A DNA stretch of 35,639 bases from Eubacteriales bacterium (GCA_030533315.1 JAUNJL010000021.1:1-35639); one strand, 5' to 3'. Shown: positions 23,774-33,367, numbered from the stretch's first letter. Notes: a model not told the origin generated them from the sequence alone. A program made the numbers and translations.

Positions 23774-25282
23774 ATGGCAAAAGCGATCATGATACAGGGA
23801 ACCATGTCCAATGCGGGAAAAAGCCTTCTGGCAGCCGGGCTCTGCCGGATCTTTCACCAGGACGGCTACAGGGTGGCTCCCTTCAAATCTCAGAATATGG
23901 CGTTAAACTCCTTTATCACCCAGGAAGGGCTGGAGATGGGAAGGGCTCAGGTGATGCAGGCGGAGGCGGCGGGGATCGCCCCCTCGGTGCGGATGAACCC
24001 TATTTTGCTGAAGCCCACCAACGACGTGGGCTCACAGGTGATCGTAAACGGGGAGGTTCTGGGCACCATGAGCGCCAGGGAATATTTCCGTTACAAAAAG
24101 GAGCTAATCCCCCAGATTATGGAGGCTTATCGCTCCCTTGACCAGGAATATGACATCCTGGTGCTGGAGGGGGCCGGAAGCCCGGCGGAGATCAATCTGA
24201 AGGAAGGGGACATTGTGAATATGGGGATGGCCAAGCTGGCGGGGGCTCCGGTCCTGCTGGTGGGAGACATTGACCGGGGCGGGGTTTTTGCCCAGCTCAT
24301 CGGCACGGTGGAGCTTCTGGAGGAGGACGAGCGGCAGATGGTAAAGGGGCTGATCGTCAACAAATTTCGGGGAGACAAGACCATCCTGGATCCCGGGATC
24401 GCCATGCTGGAGGAAAAAAGCGGCATTCCCGTGGTGGGAGTGGCGCCTTACCTGAATATCCAGGTGGAGGATGAGGACAGCCTGACGGAGCGCTTTGAGA
24501 GAAGGAGGGAGGCGGATCTGATCGACATTGCGGTGATCCGGCTTCCCAGAATCTCCAATTTCACGGATTTCAATCCCCTGGAGAGCATTCCCGGGGTCTC
24601 CCTTCGCTACGTGGCCCGGGCAGGGGAGCTGCGGGAGCCGGACATGATCATCCTGCCGGGGACGAAGAACACCATGGAGGATCTTTTGTGGATGCGCCAG
24701 AGCGGGCTGGAGGCGGCGGTGAAGCAGCGCGCCGCCAGAGGGACGGTGATTTTTGGCATCTGCGGCGGCTACCAGATGCTGGGGGAGACCCTAAGAGATC
24801 CCGACTGTGTGGAGTCTGGCGGAACCATTCAGGGAATGGGTCTTCTGCCTATGGACACGGTTTTTGCAAGATCCAAGACCAGAACCAGGGTCACCGGAAG
24901 CTTCGGGGATCTGAAGGGAATCTTCTCGCCCTTGAGCGGCGTGCCCATTCAGGGCTATGAGATCCACATGGGGGAGAGCACCAAAAGGGAGGGAACGGCC
25001 TGGGCCACCTTCCTGGAGGACGAGGTGAGCGGTGAGAGGAAGGCTGAGGGCGCCGTCCATGAGAACGTGTGCGGCACCTACGTCCATGGCGTCTTTGACA
25101 AAGAGGAGCCCGCCAGGGCCATCATACGGGTTCTGGGAGAAAAGAAGGGGATCGACGTGGAGGAAATGGCAGGTGTGGATTTCAGGGCCTTTAAGGAAAC
25201 ACAGTATGACATCCTGGCGTCGGAGCTGCGGAAGCACCTGGACATGGAACGAATTTACCAGATATTGGAGGAAGGGATATGA
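23774..25282 (+). CDS. cbiP: Cobyric acid synthase (glutamine-hydrolysing)
   Basis: 502 residues. It performs four amidations on adenosylcobyrinate a,c-diamide. The N-terminal domain shows [20 protein letters not shown] (P-loop) and [14 protein letters not shown]. The C-terminal glutamine amidotransferase domain has [13 protein letters not shown], the nucleophile C330 in [12 protein letters not shown], and GYEIHMGES. The final His segment is TYVHGVFD. It starts six bases after cobD and overlaps cbiC by ATGA. Confidence 0.97.
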   Translation: MAKAIMIQGTMSNAGKSLLAAGLCRIFHQDGYRVAPFKSQNMALNSFITQEGLEMGRAQVMQAEAAGIAPSVRMNPILLKPTNDVGSQVIVNGEVLGTMSAREYFRYKKELIPQIMEAYRSLDQEYDILVLEGAGSPAEINLKEGDIVNMGMAKLAGAPVLLVGDIDRGGVFAQLIGTVELLEEDERQMVKGLIVNKFRGDKTILDPGIAMLEEKSGIPVVGVAPYLNIQVEDEDSLTERFERRREADLIDIAVIRLPRISNFTDFNPLESIPGVSLRYVARAGELREPDMIILPGTKNTMEDLLWMRQSGLEAAVKQRAARGTVIFGICGGYQMLGETLRDPDCVESGGTIQGMGLLPMDTVFARSKTRTRVTGSFGDLKGIFSPLSGVPIQGYEIHMGESTKREGTAWATFLEDEVSGERKAEGAVHENVCGTYVHGVFDKEEPARAIIRVLGEKKGIDVEEMAGVDFRAFKETQYDILASELRKHLDMERIYQILEEGI

Positions 25283-25914
25283 AGATCGAGTTAGAGAAAG
25301 TGAAGCCCATGGAGATTGAAAAGAGGAGCTTCGAGATCATCACCCAGGAGCTGGGGGATACCCCCCTGGTGCCGGGGACGGAGCTGATCGTCAAGCGCTG
25401 CATTCACACCAGTGCGGATTTTGATTATGCGAAAAATCTGTGCTTTTCTTCCAACGTGGTGGAAAAGGCCATGGCCGCCATCCGGGGAGGAGCCTGCATC
25501 GTGACGGACACGCAGATGGCAAAGGCGGGGATCAACAAGAGGGCTCTTGCCAGATACGGAGGAGAGGTGTACTGCTTCATGTCGGATGAGGACGTGGCGG
25601 CCATGGCCAGGGAAAGGGGAACCACCCGGGCTACGGTCTGCATGGACAAGGCGGCCGGTTTGAACAAGAAGCTGATCTTCGCCATCGGGAACGCCCCCAC
25701 GGCCCTTGTGCGGCTTTATGAGCTGGTGAAGGAGGGAAGGCTTTCCCCGGAGCTGATCATCGGCGTTCCCGTAGGGTTTGTGAACGTGGTTTCCTCCAAG
25801 GAGCTGATCATGGAAGCAGAGGTACCCTACATCGTGGCCAGGGGCCGCAAGGGCGGCTCCAACATCGCCGCCTGTATCTGCAACGCTCTTTTGTACATGA
25901 TGGATGAAGCGTGA
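25279..25914 (+). CDS. cbiC: Cobalt-precorrin-8 methylmutase
   Basis: 211 residues. It moves the methyl group from C11 to C12 to give cobyrinic acid. The catalytic His is H43 in [47 protein letters not shown] and [10 protein letters not shown] are family motifs. It overlaps cbiP by four bases and is the last gene of the operon. No convincing terminator follows; only a 6-bp GAGACT/AGTCTC hairpin (25990-26006) lies at the junction with the convergent regulator gene. Confidence 0.96.
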   Translation: MKIELEKVKPMEIEKRSFEIITQELGDTPLVPGTELIVKRCIHTSADFDYAKNLCFSSNVVEKAMAAIRGGACIVTDTQMAKAGINKRALARYGGEVYCFMSDEDVAAMARERGTTRATVCMDKAAGLNKKLIFAIGNAPTALVRLYELVKEGRLSPELIIGVPVGFVNVVSSKELIMEAEVPYIVARGRKGGSNIAACICNALLYMMDEA

Positions 25915-25994
25915 CGGCCCAGGAAGGGCTGGCCCGGCTGAAAAACAGGAGGAAAGGCGACGGAAGGGAGGGGGAACCTCTTCTCAGGTGAGAC

Positions 25995-27413
25995 TTAGGG
26001 AGTCTCGTCCCCGGAGCCAGGGCGGACGTCCCTTCTGGCCTGCTCCAGGATCTCCTTTAGGAGGAGGCAGGCGGGAAGAAGATCCTGGGAGGGGATGCTG
26101 GAGCAGGAGAGCAGGAGGGTGACAGAATGGCTGTCTGTCTTTTTTCCGTGGATCCTCAGTCCCTTTTCCCTGGCAAGTTCCGTCAGAGCTTCCAGGGAGC
26201 CTTCATAGGGCAGGGTCAGGGCAAGCCGGGTGCCCGCATCTCCCGCAAGTAGCTCTCCCTCCTGGCCGAAGACCGAGAGGATGGTCTGGCGAAGCTCCTT
26301 TTGCTTGCTGCCGTAGAGACGGCGCAGCTTGCGGAGCTGGGCCGCCAGGTGGCCGTCCCTGATAAATTGGCAAAGGGCGATCTGCTCTGCCTTCGAGGCT
26401 GTCTGGTTGTAGCTGGCAGCCTTTTTTTTGTAGAATCTGGCCAGGGTGGGAGGGAGCACCATGAAGCTGATCCGGATGGAGGGAAGGAGAAGACGGGAAA
26501 AGGAGCCGATGTAGACCACGCTTTCTCCCCCGGCCAGCCCGTACAGGGAAGGGGTTGGCTTTTGGAGATAGACCAGCTCGTTTTCAAAATCATCCTCTAT
26601 GACCAGGCTGCTGTGCTCCTTTGCGTAGCCAAGGAGCTCCAGACGGCGGGAGACGGGCATGATCTCCCCCCATTTCGTCATGTGGGCCGGCGACACGTAG
26701 ATCACGTCGCTGTCCTTGCTGCGATAGTTGATCTGGAAGCCATAATCCTGAAATACGGTGATGCCCTGGAGAAAGGAGGGGTCGGGGAAGGAGACGCAAA
26801 GATCCCTGGTCCGAATGGCACCCTCGTGGGAGACGTAGTATTTCAGGGGCCGGTAGAAGGGGCCTGATTCCACGATGAGGGGGCAGAGGATCTGCAGGAG
26901 GCTCTGGACGCTGGCTCCCACCACGATGTCCTGGGGAGAGCACAGAATGTTCCGCCGGATGCGTACATAGTCGGAGAGAGCCTCCCGAAAATCCGCCTCC
27001 CCCTGGGCCTCCCCGTAGGTGAGGAGCCGTTCCTCCTGGCGGAGGGCGCTTTTCATGTACCGGCTCCACAGGTCAAAGCGGAAGCTTTCCCGATCCACCC
27101 CGGAGGAGGCGAAGTCGTAGCGGACGGGAGGGCGGAGGGGATGCTCCTCTGGCTTTGGCGCAGGAGCCCTGTGGGCGGTGTCGGTGACGTAGTAACCGCT
27201 TTGGGCCTTGGCTATGATGTAGCCGTCCGCCGCAAGCTGAAGATAGGCGGTCTCGATGGTGGTACGGCTCAGCCGCAGCTCCTGGGAGGATTTTCTCAGG
27301 GAGGGCATCTTGCTTCCCGGCAAAAGCTTTTTCTCCAGGATCAGATCCTTATAGTATTGGTAAACTTCCATATAAAGATGCGTTTTTTTATGATCGGAAT
27401 CCATGTTCAGCAT
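25995..27413 (-). CDS. MocR/PdxR-type GntR-family regulator with degenerate PLP site
   Basis: 472 residues. An N-terminal GntR winged helix covers about 10-78 (LPGSKMPSLRKSSQELRLSR, TIETAYLQLAADGYI) and an aminotransferase-like domain about 100-460. In MocR regulators the second domain binds PLP through a lysine in a G-T-F-S-K motif. Here the motif is GSFSRLLLPSIRISFMVLP, with Arg307 where Lys is expected. EDDFENELVY has Phe for the usual Tyr, and SPAHMTKWGEIMP lacks the usual HQ pair. It may therefore bind PLP differently or not at all. ATG 27413 has AAGGGGACA upstream. It is divergent from a pyridoxal kinase gene, its probable target. Confidence 0.88.
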   Translation of the reverse strand: MLNMDSDHKKTHLYMEVYQYYKDLILEKKLLPGSKMPSLRKSSQELRLSRTTIETAYLQLAADGYIIAKAQSGYYVTDTAHRAPAPKPEEHPLRPPVRYDFASSGVDRESFRFDLWSRYMKSALRQEERLLTYGEAQGEADFREALSDYVRIRRNILCSPQDIVVGASVQSLLQILCPLIVESGPFYRPLKYYVSHEGAIRTRDLCVSFPDPSFLQGITVFQDYGFQINYRSKDSDVIYVSPAHMTKWGEIMPVSRRLELLGYAKEHSSLVIEDDFENELVYLQKPTPSLYGLAGGESVVYIGSFSRLLLPSIRISFMVLPPTLARFYKKKAASYNQTASKAEQIALCQFIRDGHLAAQLRKLRRLYGSKQKELRQTILSVFGQEGELLAGDAGTRLALTLPYEGSLEALTELAREKGLRIHGKKTDSHSVTLLLSCSSIPSQDLLPACLLLKEILEQARRDVRPGSGDETP

Positions 27414-27434
27414 AAACTGTCCCCTTAAAAAAAG

Positions 27435-27483
27435 TACGATTTGGATATTTATCAAGATACACTTTAATGCTATTCTATACGAT
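27435..27483. promoter_or_regulatory. Candidate operator and kinase promoter
   Basis: TACGAT occurs as a direct repeat at 27435-27440 and 27478-27483 with a 37-bp spacer; the extended units TACGATTTGGA and TACGATATTGA match at 9 of 11. MocR regulators such as GabR bind direct repeats separated by a similar distance. Between them lies a weak plus-strand promoter, TTGGAT (27441-27446), 16 bp, TTTAAT (27463-27468). The assignment is inference. Confidence 0.4.
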
Positions 27484-27516
27484 ATTGAACAAGATTACAA
27501 GACTGGAGTGACTGGA

Positions 27517-28434
27517 TTGAAAAAACTTGCTGTGATCAATGATCTTTCCGGATTGGGAAAATGCTCCCTCACCGCCGCCATTCCTGTGATCTCCGTTCTG
27601 GGGGTGCAGGCGGTTCCCCTCCCCACGGCGGTGTTGAGCAACCAGACGGGGTATGACAGCTATTACGTGGATGACTACACGGACCGGATGGAAGCCATCA
27701 TGGAGGAATGGGAAAAAAGAGGCTTTTCCCCTGACGGGATCTATACGGGATTTCTGGCGGGGGAGGAGCAGGGAGACAGGATCCTCTCCTTCTTCCGAAG
27801 GTTCCGAAAAAGAGAGACCCTTGTACTGGTGGATCCGGTGATGGGGGACGGGGGAGCCGTTTTTAAGATCTATTCCCAGGGGCTCCTTTCCAGGATGCAG
27901 GAGCTGGCGGGGCAGGCGGACGTGATCACCCCCAACCTGACGGAGGCCCTTTTGCTCCTGTACGGATACGAGGGGATGAGGAAGGCCTGGGAGGAGCTGA
28001 TGGACCTGAGCTGGGAGGAGGCGCAGGGGGAGGTTTCCCTTGTGGGGGAGAGGCTTGTAAAACGGTTTTCCTGCGGCCATGCGGTGATCACCGGCGTGGA
28101 CGTGAAGGGAGAGCGGCCGGGGATCGGAAATCTTGTGTGCCAGGAGGGAAGGAGCACATGGATCCTCTCCGAAAAAAAAGGCGGCAGCTACTCTGGGACG
28201 GGGGATCTTTTTGCCTCTGTGCTGGGGGCCGGACTGGTGCGGGGGATCCCCATGGAGTTTTGTGTCCGGGAGGCGGCGGAATTTTTAGGAAAAGCCATTG
28301 AAGGGGCAGTAAAGGAGGGGACGGACCGGAATGACGGCGTGTGCTTCGAGCCCCTGCTTTGCAGGCTGGGAGAGCGGTTTTCCCGGTATGAGGACGTGTC
28401 CGGGAAATCCCAGGGAAAGGTTGTGAGTGTATGA
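27517..28434 (+). CDS. Pyridoxal/pyridoxamine kinase
   Basis: 305 residues of the ribokinase-like PdxK/PdxY family, which phosphorylates B6 vitamers to PLP or PMP in the cytosol. The N terminus reads KLAVINDLSGLGKCSLTAAI, with VDPVMGDGGAVF in the middle and the ATP/catalytic loop SYSGTGDLFASVLGAGL near the C terminus. The preferred start is TTG 27517, preceded by GGAG at 8 bases; a GTG at 27508 is possible. It is slightly longer than the usual 280-290 residues, mainly at the C terminus. The last codons overlap the next gene by ATGA. Confidence 0.88.
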   Translation: MKKLAVINDLSGLGKCSLTAAIPVISVLGVQAVPLPTAVLSNQTGYDSYYVDDYTDRMEAIMEEWEKRGFSPDGIYTGFLAGEEQGDRILSFFRRFRKRETLVLVDPVMGDGGAVFKIYSQGLLSRMQELAGQADVITPNLTEALLLLYGYEGMRKAWEELMDLSWEEAQGEVSLVGERLVKRFSCGHAVITGVDVKGERPGIGNLVCQEGRSTWILSEKKGGSYSGTGDLFASVLGAGLVRGIPMEFCVREAAEFLGKAIEGAVKEGTDRNDGVCFEPLLCRLGERFSRYEDVSGKSQGKVVSV

Positions 28435-29045
28435 CAGATATTGTATATCGTTACCAGGGAAAGGTGTATTTTAATCTGACGAATCGGTGTCCGTGCAGGT
28501 GTACCTTCTGCATCCGTTCCAACGGTCCTGCCGTGGGGGAGGCGGAGAATCTGTGGTTCCAGAAGGAGCCGTCCATGGAGGAGATCCGGCAGGCCATCGA
28601 CGACTTTGATTTTCAGGACTGTAAGGAGGCGGTGTTCTGCGGTTACGGGGAGCCGGTGGCGGCATTGAACAAGCTGCTTTTTACCAGCAGATACGTGCGG
28701 AAAAAATATGATCTCTCTCTGCGCCTGAACACCAACGGGCTGGGGGACCTGATCTGGGGCCGCTCCGTTGCGAAGGAGGTTTGCCGGGCCGTGGACAGCG
28801 TCTCCGTCAGCCTGAACATGCCGGACGCCGCCTCCTACGACCAGGTGGTGCGTTCCATCTACGGGGAGCAGGCCTTTCCCGCCATGCTGAGGTTCGCCTG
28901 CAGCTGCAAGAAATATCTGGATGACGTCCGCTTCACGGTGGTGGACTGCATCGGGGAGGAGAAGGTGGAACGGTCCCGGATCCTTGCAGAATCCCTGGGG
29001 ATTCCCCTGCGGGTGAGAGCCTACGAGGGAAAAAAGGAGGATTGA
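28431..29045 (+). CDS. TatD-linked-type radical SAM protein
   Basis: 204 residues, a short radical SAM enzyme. The iron-sulfur motif is NRCPCRCTFC (C20, C24, C27 in CX3CX2C spacing, with an extra C22). The SAM-binding GYGEPVA and RLNTNGLGDL segments follow. Size and sequence fit the family usually encoded with TatD nucleases and often called TatD family-associated radical SAM proteins; its reaction is unknown. No tatD gene is in the window. Translation is probably coupled to the pyridoxal kinase gene through the ATGA overlap. Confidence 0.75.
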   Translation: MTDIVYRYQGKVYFNLTNRCPCRCTFCIRSNGPAVGEAENLWFQKEPSMEEIRQAIDDFDFQDCKEAVFCGYGEPVAALNKLLFTSRYVRKKYDLSLRLNTNGLGDLIWGRSVAKEVCRAVDSVSVSLNMPDAASYDQVVRSIYGEQAFPAMLRFACSCKKYLDDVRFTVVDCIGEEKVERSRILAESLGIPLRVRAYEGKKED

Positions 29046-29097
29046 TGGCCGGCGTCCGTCAATACCTCAAAAAATAAAAGACAAGGGAATCAAAAAA

Positions 29098-29142
29098 GGC
29101 CCCGCTGCCGAAAAAGAGGATCGGCAGTGCGGGACCTTTTTT
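29098..29142. terminator. Bidirectional terminator
   Basis: GGCCCCGC plus TGCCGA (29098-29111) pairs with TCGGCA and GCGGGACC (29121-29136) with a two-base bulge. T runs flank it on both strands (TTTTTT at 29137-29142; TTTTTTG on the minus strand). It ends both convergent transcripts. Confidence 0.85.
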
Positions 29143-29143
29143 G

Positions 29144-32100
29144 TTATTGTTCCAGGTTTTTCATGGCGGTGGAGAGCATCAGCTTAATACGGTTCAGCTG
29201 GTTGACCTCGCTGGCTCCAGGGTCGTAGTCGATGGCCACGATGTTCGCTTGGGGGTGTGAGCGCCGGATTTCCTTGATGACGCCCTTTCCCACGATGTGA
29301 TTGGGCAGACAGCCAAAGGGCTGTATGCAGACAATGTTTGGGGCGCCGCTCTCAATGAGCTCCAGCATCTCTGCGGTAAGGAACCATCCCTCGCCGGTTT
29401 GGTTTCCGGGGGAAACGATGGGAGACGCCATGTCCGCAAGTTTCTGGATGGGAATGGTGGGCTGGAAATGACGGCTTTCCGAGAGGGCTTGGTTGGCCGT
29501 GCTGCGCACCCAATCAATGGCCTTGATCCCGGCGTTGCCCATCCAGGCCTTGGACCTCTTGAAGCCCAGGTAATCCGACTTGAAATTCTGGTTAAAAAAG
29601 CAGTAGCAGATAAAGTCGATGAGATCCGGGATCACCGGCTCCGCACCCTCGGCCTCCAGAAGGTCCGCCAGATGGTTGTTGGCAGCAGGGAGGAATTTTA
29701 CAAGGATCTCTCCCACGATGCCCACCCGAGGCTTCTTCTGGTCGCTGATGGGAATGGTGTCAAAATCATGGATCATTTCCCGGCACAGCCTTTTAAACTG
29801 GCTGTGGTTCAGGGAACGGCCCGTGACGAAGGAAATGACCCTCTGCTCCCAGATTTTGTGCTTCCGGTTCACGATCCCCTTTTCCAGTTCGTAGGGACGC
29901 ATCCGGTAGATACATTTCATAAGGATGTCCCCGAAGACGGCCGCATAGACGATCCCCTTTACCAGAGGGAAGGTCAGCTTGAAGCCAGGGTTGGATTCCA
30001 GTCCGCTCAGGTTCAGGGAGATGACGGGGACCTGCTCCATATCCGCCTTTTTCAGGGCCCGGCGGATGAAGGCGATGTAGTTGGAGGCCCGGCATCCGCC
30101 TCCCGTCTGGCTCATGATCACCGCCGTCTTATCCAGGTCGTATTTGCCGGAAAGAAGGGCGTCCATGATCTGTCCCACCACGATGAGGGAGGGGTAGCAG
30201 GCGTCGTTGTTCACATACTTCAGGCCCACGTCCACCGCATGCTTGTTGTCGTTGGGAAGCACCTCCAGATGGTAGCCGTTTGCGTTAAAGGCCGCCTGAA
30301 GGAGGGAAAAATGCACCGGCGACATCTGCGGGCACAAAATGGTGTATTCCTTGCGCATCTCCTTGGTGAAGGGGACCTTCTGAATGGCGGAGGGATGGAG
30401 CTCCCGCTTTTTCCCACGGTCCTTCTTGGCCCGGATGGCCGCCAGAAGGGAGCGGACCCGGATACGGGCAGCTCCCAGGTTATTGACCTCGTCGATCTTC
30501 AGGCAGGTGTAGATCTTGTTGCTGCCGTCCAATATTTCATAGACCTGGTCGGTGGTCACGGCGTCCAGCCCGCAGCCGAAGGAATTGAGCTGGATCAGGT
30601 CCAGGTCGTCCCTCGTCTTGACGAAATTGGCCGCCCCGTAGAGACGGGAGTGGTACATCCACTGGTCGTTGACCCGAAGGGGTCTTTCCACGGGAACAAG
30701 GTGGGACACGGAGTCCTCCGTGAGCACCGCAACGCCGTAGCTGGTGATCAGATCCGGGATCCCGTGGTGGATCTCCGGGTCGATGTGGTAGGGGCGTCCG
30801 GCCAGGACGATCCCATGGCGGCCGGTCTCCTTCAGGTATTGGAGAGTCTCCTCCCCCTTCGCCTCGATATCCCTCCGGGCGGCGTCCAGCTCCGCCCAGG
30901 CCAGATGGGCCGCCTCCTTCACCTGGGCCGGAGGCAGCTGGGAAAAGATCTCCACAAGCCTTTTTGTCACAACGGCCTCTGAGGTGAGGGACAAAAACGG
31001 GTTCATAAAGGTGATGGAGGGGTCATGAAGCTCATCCACGTTGTTTTTGATATTTTCCGCATAGGAGGTGACGATGGGGCAGTTGTAATGATTGACCGCA
31101 TCGGGAAACTCATTTCTCTCATAGGGGATGCAGGGATAAAAAATAAACTTTATCCCGTTTTTCAAAAGCCAGCTGACGTGGCCATGGGCCAGCTTGGCGG
31201 GGTAGCACTCCGATTCGCTGGGAATGGACTCGATGCCAAGCTCATACAGCTTCCTGGTGGAGGTGGGAGAGAGGACCACCTCGTATTTCAGATGGGTAAA
31301 GAAGGTAAACCAGAAGGGGTAATTCTCAAACATGTTGAGTACCCGGGGAATCCCCACCTTTCCCCTTTCGGCCTTGTTGGGAGGAAGGGGCTGGTAGGAA
31401 AAGATCCTCTGATATTTGTACTCGTAGAGGTTGGGGATGTGATCCTTGTTCTTTTCCTTTCCGATGCCTCTCTCGCAGCGGTTTCCACTGACAAACTGGC
31501 GCCCGCCTCCGAATTTGTTGATGGTGAGGCGGCAGTTGTTGGTGCAGCCCCGGCAGTTTGCCATGGAGGTGGTGTATTTCAGGTCGTTGATTTTCTGGAT
31601 GGAGAGCATGGTGCTCTGTGCTCCCTCCTCATAGCGCTCCCTGGCGATGAGAGCGGCTCCGAAGGCTCCCATGATGCCGGCGATGTCCGGGCGGATGGCC
31701 TGACAGCCGGCGATCCGCTCGAAGCTTCGCAGCACGCCGTCATTGTAAAAGGTTCCTCCCTGTACCACGATGTGCTTTCCAAGCTCCGAGGCGTCGGAGA
31801 CCTTGATTACCTTGTACAGTGCATTTTTGATGACGGAGTAGGCGAGGCCGGCGGAAATATCCGGAACCTCGGCTCCCTCCTTCTGGGCCTGCTTCACCTT
31901 GGAATTCATGAACACGGTGCAGCGGGTTCCCAGGTCAATGGGATTTTTTGCAAAAAGAGCCTCCCTTGCGAAATCCTGTACAGAATAGTTCAGGGATTTT
32001 GCAAAGGTCTCGATGAAGGAGCCGCAGCCGGAGGAGCAGGCCTCGTTTAGCTGCACACTGTCCACCGTGTGATTTTTGATCTTGATGCACTTCATGTCCT

Positions 32101-33367
32101 GGCCGCCGATGTCCAGGATGCAGTCCACCTGGGGATCGAAAAAGGCGGCGGCGTAATAGTGGGAAACCGTCTCCACCTCCCCTTCGTCCAAAAGGAGGGC
32201 CGCCTTTATAAGGGCCTCTCCGTAGCCGGTGGAGCAGGACCAGGCGATCCGAGCCTCCTTTGGAAGGGTCTGGTAAATCTCCTGGATGGAGCGGATGGCG
32301 GTCTTTAGGGGACTGCCGTTGTTGCTGCTGTAGAAGGAATAGAGGAGGGTGCCGTCCTCACCTACAAGGGCCGTCTTGGTGGTGGTGGAGCCGGCGTCGA
32401 TGCCCAGGAAACAGTTCCCCTTGTAAGAGGCCAGGTCCCCCTTCTTTACCTGGTAGGTGCCCTGACGCTGGAGAAAGGACTGGTAGTCCTCCTGACTTGC
32501 GAACAAAGGCTCCATGCGCGCCACCTCAAAGTCCATATGTATGGAGCCCTTCAGCCGTTCTGTCAGGGCGGTGAGGGAGAAGGAGACCTCCTCCTTTGCG
32601 TTCATGGCAGAGCCCATGGCGGCGAAAAGGTGGGAGTTGTCCGGGGCAATGGTGTGCTCCTGGTCCAGACTCAGGGTGCGGACGAAGGCCGCCCTGAGCT
32701 GGGACAAAAAGTGGAGGGGGCCGCCCAGGAAGGCGACGTGGCCCCGGATGGGCTTTCCGCAGGCAAGGCCGGAGATGGTCTGGTTGACCACGGCCTGAAA
32801 GATGGATGCGGAGAGATCCTCCTTTGTGGCGCCCTCGTTGATGAGGGGCTGGATGTCGGTTTTGGCAAACACGCCGCAGCGGGCGGCAATGGAGTAGAGA
32901 GCCTTGTAATTCTTGGCGTACTCATTCAGTCCGGCGGCGTCTGTCTGGAGAAGGGAGGCCATCTGGTCGATGAAGGAGCCGGTGCCCCCGGCACAGATGC
33001 CGTTCATACGCTGTTCGATGGTGCCATTCTCAAAATAGATGATCTTGGCGTCCTCACCGCCAAGCTCAATGGCCACGTCCGTCTTGGGAGCGATCTTCTG
33101 GAGCGCCGTGGATACGGCGATCACCTCCTGTTCAAAGGGGATCCCCAGGTGGTCGGCGAGAGACAGTCCGCCGGACCCGGTGATCACCGGGTGGACGGTC
33201 ATCTCTCCGAAGCGGTCGTGGGCCTTTTGTAAAAGATGAGCCAGTGTTTCCTGAATATTGGCATAATGTCGTTCGTAATCTGCAAAAAGTAGGGTTTCGC
33301 TTTCATCAAGGATTGCGATCTTGACCGTGGTAGAACCAATGTCAATTCCCAGAGTATAGTCGTTCAT
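29144..33367 (-). CDS. Tandem 2-hydroxyacyl-CoA dehydratase activase fused to dehydratase-like domains
   Basis: 1407 residues, the largest protein here. Two ASKHA ATPase (HgdC/BadF-type activase) domains lie in tandem: about 4-260 (LGIDIGSTTVKIA; cluster cysteines C125 in GICAGGTGSF and C164 in ARCGVFAKTD) and about 319-580 (LGIDAGSTTTKTA; C444 in EACSSGCGSF and C483 in TRCTVFMNSK). A cysteine motif follows (CRGCTNNC, 605-612, and C631). The rest resembles dehydratase-subunit (HgdB-like/DUF2229) folds, with ESECYPAKLAHGH, NNDACYPSLIVVGQ and GGGCRASNY. Such activases use ATP to fire an electron from an iron-sulfur cluster into an acceptor; the substrate of this fused form is unknown. ATG 33367 matches the conserved start; AGGAGG is 13 bases before it, while ATG 33379 is almost on top of it. 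Confidence 0.85.
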   Translation of the reverse strand: MNDYTLGIDIGSTTVKIAILDESETLLFADYERHYANIQETLAHLLQKAHDRFGEMTVHPVITGSGGLSLADHLGIPFEQEVIAVSTALQKIAPKTDVAIELGGEDAKIIYFENGTIEQRMNGICAGGTGSFIDQMASLLQTDAAGLNEYAKNYKALYSIAARCGVFAKTDIQPLINEGATKEDLSASIFQAVVNQTISGLACGKPIRGHVAFLGGPLHFLSQLRAAFVRTLSLDQEHTIAPDNSHLFAAMGSAMNAKEEVSFSLTALTERLKGSIHMDFEVARMEPLFASQEDYQSFLQRQGTYQVKKGDLASYKGNCFLGIDAGSTTTKTALVGEDGTLLYSFYSSNNGSPLKTAIRSIQEIYQTLPKEARIAWSCSTGYGEALIKAALLLDEGEVETVSHYYAAAFFDPQVDCILDIGGQDMKCIKIKNHTVDSVQLNEACSSGCGSFIETFAKSLNYSVQDFAREALFAKNPIDLGTRCTVFMNSKVKQAQKEGAEVPDISAGLAYSVIKNALYKVIKVSDASELGKHIVVQGGTFYNDGVLRSFERIAGCQAIRPDIAGIMGAFGAALIARERYEEGAQSTMLSIQKINDLKYTTSMANCRGCTNNCRLTINKFGGGRQFVSGNRCERGIGKEKNKDHIPNLYEYKYQRIFSYQPLPPNKAERGKVGIPRVLNMFENYPFWFTFFTHLKYEVVLSPTSTRKLYELGIESIPSESECYPAKLAHGHVSWLLKNGIKFIFYPCIPYERNEFPDAVNHYNCPIVTSYAENIKNNVDELHDPSITFMNPFLSLTSEAVVTKRLVEIFSQLPPAQVKEAAHLAWAELDAARRDIEAKGEETLQYLKETGRHGIVLAGRPYHIDPEIHHGIPDLITSYGVAVLTEDSVSHLVPVERPLRVNDQWMYHSRLYGAANFVKTRDDLDLIQLNSFGCGLDAVTTDQVYEILDGSNKIYTCLKIDEVNNLGAARIRVRSLLAAIRAKKDRGKKRELHPSAIQKVPFTKEMRKEYTILCPQMSPVHFSLLQAAFNANGYHLEVLPNDNKHAVDVGLKYVNNDACYPSLIVVGQIMDALLSGKYDLDKTAVIMSQTGGGCRASNYIAFIRRALKKADMEQVPVISLNLSGLESNPGFKLTFPLVKGIVYAAVFGDILMKCIYRMRPYELEKGIVNRKHKIWEQRVISFVTGRSLNHSQFKRLCREMIHDFDTIPISDQKKPRVGIVGEILVKFLPAANNHLADLLEAEGAEPVIPDLIDFICYCFFNQNFKSDYLGFKRSKAWMGNAGIKAIDWVRSTANQALSESRHFQPTIPIQKLADMASPIVSPGNQTGEGWFLTAEMLELIESGAPNIVCIQPFGCLPNHIVGKGVIKEIRRSHPQANIVAIDYDPGASEVNQLNRIKLMLSTAMKNLEQ

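Noticed and set aside
25990..26006. GAGACT/AGTCTC hairpin as terminator of the cobalamin operon
   Set aside because: The stem is short and there is no T tract on either strand.
29297..30982. Long plus-strand open frame opposite the activase
   Set aside because: Shadow frame in G+C-rich DNA; no domain was recognised, and the minus-strand gene is certain.
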